Shown here in pieces: positions 42,363 to 43,469 of a stretch of 43,469 nucleotides of DNA. Every line of letters starts with the position of its first letter. The stretch's first letter is position 1. The stretch comes from Acidobacteriota bacterium (GTDB taxonomy: Bacteria; Acidobacteriota; UBA6911; RPQK01; JADFOI01). The stretch spans positions 1 through 43,469 of the forward strand of contig JADFOI010000013.1 in NCBI GenBank assembly GCA_022562935.1, in the 5' to 3' direction. The notes under the pieces were generated by a model. That model saw only the letters and a program-made list of their open reading frames with translations. It had not been told where the DNA came from and did no database searches. The position numbers and the translations under genes are program-made.

Positions 42363-43084
42363 TCCTCAAACTTGGCCAGTAATTCAGCCAGATGCATGGT
42401 CTGAACGGGACTCTGCTGACGCTCAAGCAAGCCACGGATATGCATCAAACAGCCCACGTCGCTGGAGATGACATAGCGAGCTCCGGAGCTTTGGATCCAC
42501 CCCACTTTGTCTTCGCCCATGGCGGCCGAGATGTCCGAAAATTTCACCGAAAAGGCACCTCCAAAGCCACAGCAGCGATCACAATGATCCATCTCCCGAA
42601 AATCAATTGCCTCCACAGCGCGAATCAGTTGGCGCGGTTGGCTGGAGATGCCCAGTTCACGAAGGAGATGGCAGGAATCGTGATAGGTCACCACTTCCGG
42701 AAAACGGGCTCCTGTACTCTCCACCCCCAGAACTGAACTCAAGAAATCTGACAATTCGAAGGTTCGTTGTCCCACCTCTTCGGCAAGACTCCTTTGTGAG
42801 GAATCCTCAGCAAAAAGCTTTGGGAAAAAAACCTTGATCATGGTGCTGCAGGAACCGGAGGGGACCACAATATGATCCGAATCCCCATACACTTCCAGGA
42901 AATGACGGGCTACCTGCCGGGCTTCCTCCGCATAACCGGTGTTGAACGCCGGCTGTCCACAGCAGGTTTGGCGGCTGTCGAATTCCACTTCTACGCCCAA
43001 CTTTCTGAGAATCTTCATGGTGCTGATGCCGATTTGAGGGAAAAATTGATCCACCAGGCAAGTGATGAAGAGAGAAACTTTCAT
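42359..43084 (-). CDS. lutA: LutA-family (Fe-S)-binding protein
   Basis: 241 aa from ATG 43084. Two CCG domains: FITCLVDQFFPQIG (N-terminus), RQTCCGQPAFNTGY (about 44), VVPSGSCSTMIKV (about 85), YHDSCHLLRELG (about 141) and CDRCCGFGGAFSVKF (about 176). Cys-rich CCG motifs bind a linear or noncubane Fe-S cluster. It forms the LutABC complex with the next two genes, overlapping by 4 bp. Upstream at 43092-43260 lies a degenerate repeat region. A ribosome binding site is not obvious. Confidence 0.93.
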   Translation of the reverse strand: MKVSLFITCLVDQFFPQIGISTMKILRKLGVEVEFDSRQTCCGQPAFNTGYAEEARQVARHFLEVYGDSDHIVVPSGSCSTMIKVFFPKLFAEDSSQRSLAEEVGQRTFELSDFLSSVLGVESTGARFPEVVTYHDSCHLLRELGISSQPRQLIRAVEAIDFREMDHCDRCCGFGGAFSVKFSDISAAMGEDKVGWIQSSGARYVISSDVGCLMHIRGLLERQQSPVQTMHLAELLAKFED

Positions 43085-43091
43085 AGCAACA

Positions 43092-43260
43092 AACAACTGA
43101 CAACTGACAGCTGACAGCTGACAACTGTCAATAGATCACAAACCACAGATGCTGACAACTGGCAACTGATAGCACAAGGAAGAGGAATAACACAGGGTTA
43201 ACTGATAGACACTGCTGGAAATCCGCACCTTGGAACCTGAAACCTGGAACCTGAAACCTT
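43092..43260. repeat. Degenerate heptamer-like repeats between lutA and the phosphofructokinase gene
   Basis: 43094-43131 contains drifting copies of AACTGACAACTGACAGCTGAC. 43150-43172 has GACAACTGGCAACTGATAG. 43228-43260 has GGAACCTGAAACCT in tandem. These are reverse-complement relatives of the repeats at 1031-1170, 42 kb away. They occupy the divergent promoter region of lutA (minus) and the kinase (plus). Confidence 0.75.
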
Positions 43261-43288
43261 CAAAGTTATAAAATTGAACCTGGTCAAG

Positions 43289-43469
43289 ATGCCCCGCAAA
43301 TCGAAGAAGAGAATCTGTGTGCTCAACGGTGGAGGCGATTGCCCCGGATTGAACGCCGTGATCCGGTCGGTCGTCAAAACGGCGATCCTACGCTACGATT
43401 GGAAAGTCTGGGGAAGCGAGGACAGTTTCGGCGGTTTCCTGAAATCCGACAAAATGGTCCCCCTGACCC
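43289..43469 (+). CDS. 6-phosphofructokinase (5' end only; continues beyond window)
   Basis: ATG 43289, 60 codons before the edge. The first 30 residues carry the PFK nucleotide-binding loop, RICVLNGGGDCPGLNAVIRS, followed by VVKTAILRYDWKVWG and a DSFGGFL-like segment. GDCPGLN (with Asp rather than the Gly of ATP-dependent GGDTPG) occurs in the PFK/PPi-dependent group, so the phosphoryl donor could be pyrophosphate. The ribosome binding site is weak. Only the N-terminal lobe is visible. Confidence 0.85.
   Translation, partial: MPRKSKKRICVLNGGGDCPGLNAVIRSVVKTAILRYDWKVWGSEDSFGGFLKSDKMVPLT

Noticed and set aside
43094-43172. Small hairpin-forming RNA gene upstream of lutA
   Set aside because: The pairing comes from drifting simple repeats (AACTGAC-type) and not from a distinct fold with loops and a terminator.
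1-43469. CRISPR arrays, tRNA and rRNA genes, prophage or defence islands
   Set aside because: Read on both strands, no regularly spaced direct repeats, no tRNA cloverleaf and no phage, restriction, toxin or Cas-like protein was found.

Overview
The window looks like a chromosomal segment of a free-living, aerobic, moderately GC-rich bacterium, most plausibly an Acidobacteriota member. The hints are an excisionase-like HTH protein with a membrane anchor and repeat domain, several Tat-exported or secreted amidohydrolases, a TolB-propeller/M28 peptidase, DinB, HemQ-type heme synthesis, an NrtR-like regulator and an ImuB-DnaE2 mutasome. This assignment rests on gene content only. No rRNA, tRNA, CRISPR array, transposase or phage gene was seen.

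Layout. 1-4296: mutasome genes (3' part of imuB, then dnaE2). 4311-5769: a frameshifted HTH/membrane/repeat regulator on the minus strand. 5951-7151: a small secreted HExxH protein and a Spy-like periplasmic protein. 7333-10056: a 2Fe-2S plus molybdopterin hydroxylase pair (IorAB type). 10225-14040: minus-strand cupin, an unrecognised 407-aa membrane-anchored protein and a secreted YtcJ-type amidohydrolase. 14449-18864: a hydroxyacid dehydrogenase, a PLP dehydratase, DinB and a large exported protein with asparaginase-like features. 18909-22063: NrtR-like regulator, nadA and ferrochelatase. 22244-25246: secreted TolB-M28-PDZ peptidase (minus). 25414-27958: hemQ, hemL and a flavin reductase. 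27937-32575 (minus): ctaA-ctaB-ABC ATPase-amidohydrolase. 33074-35495 (minus): acyl-CoA carboxylase beta subunit and enoyl-CoA hydratase. 35741-38425: an AMP-ligase/ACP/PlsC fusion. 38518-39944 (minus): SDR and queD. 40264-43084 (minus): lutABC. 43289 to the edge: start of a phosphofructokinase.

Functional threads. Heme is the strongest one: hemL (first porphyrin precursor), hemH and hemQ (end of heme b synthesis), then ctaB and ctaA (heme o, heme a) lie within about 11 kb, pointing to an aa3-type oxidase elsewhere in the genome. NAD synthesis (nadA) sits behind an NrtR-like sensor whose Nudix box is degenerate, with a promoter, a palindrome and a terminator-like hairpin in between. Leucine-type acyl-CoA breakdown and phospholipid acyl transfer occupy 33-38 kb, and lactate oxidation (lutABC) 40-43 kb.

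The most unusual layer is non-coding. At least five families of palindromic or inverted-repeat elements fill the gaps between genes: a nested inverted repeat with 33-nt arms in two copies; a 270-bp MITE-like element with 35-nt terminal repeats plus one solo end; a GGGGACAGTCCCC family in three copies; a 36-bp sequence shared by two distant gaps; and degenerate purine/pyrimidine repeats at both ends of the window. Several touch stop codons or lie within a few bases of start codons. One sits between two in-frame copies of a gene's last 46 bp, and the copies differ only at synonymous positions. No known defence or mobile system was found; this repeat ecology is the best candidate for something undescribed here.
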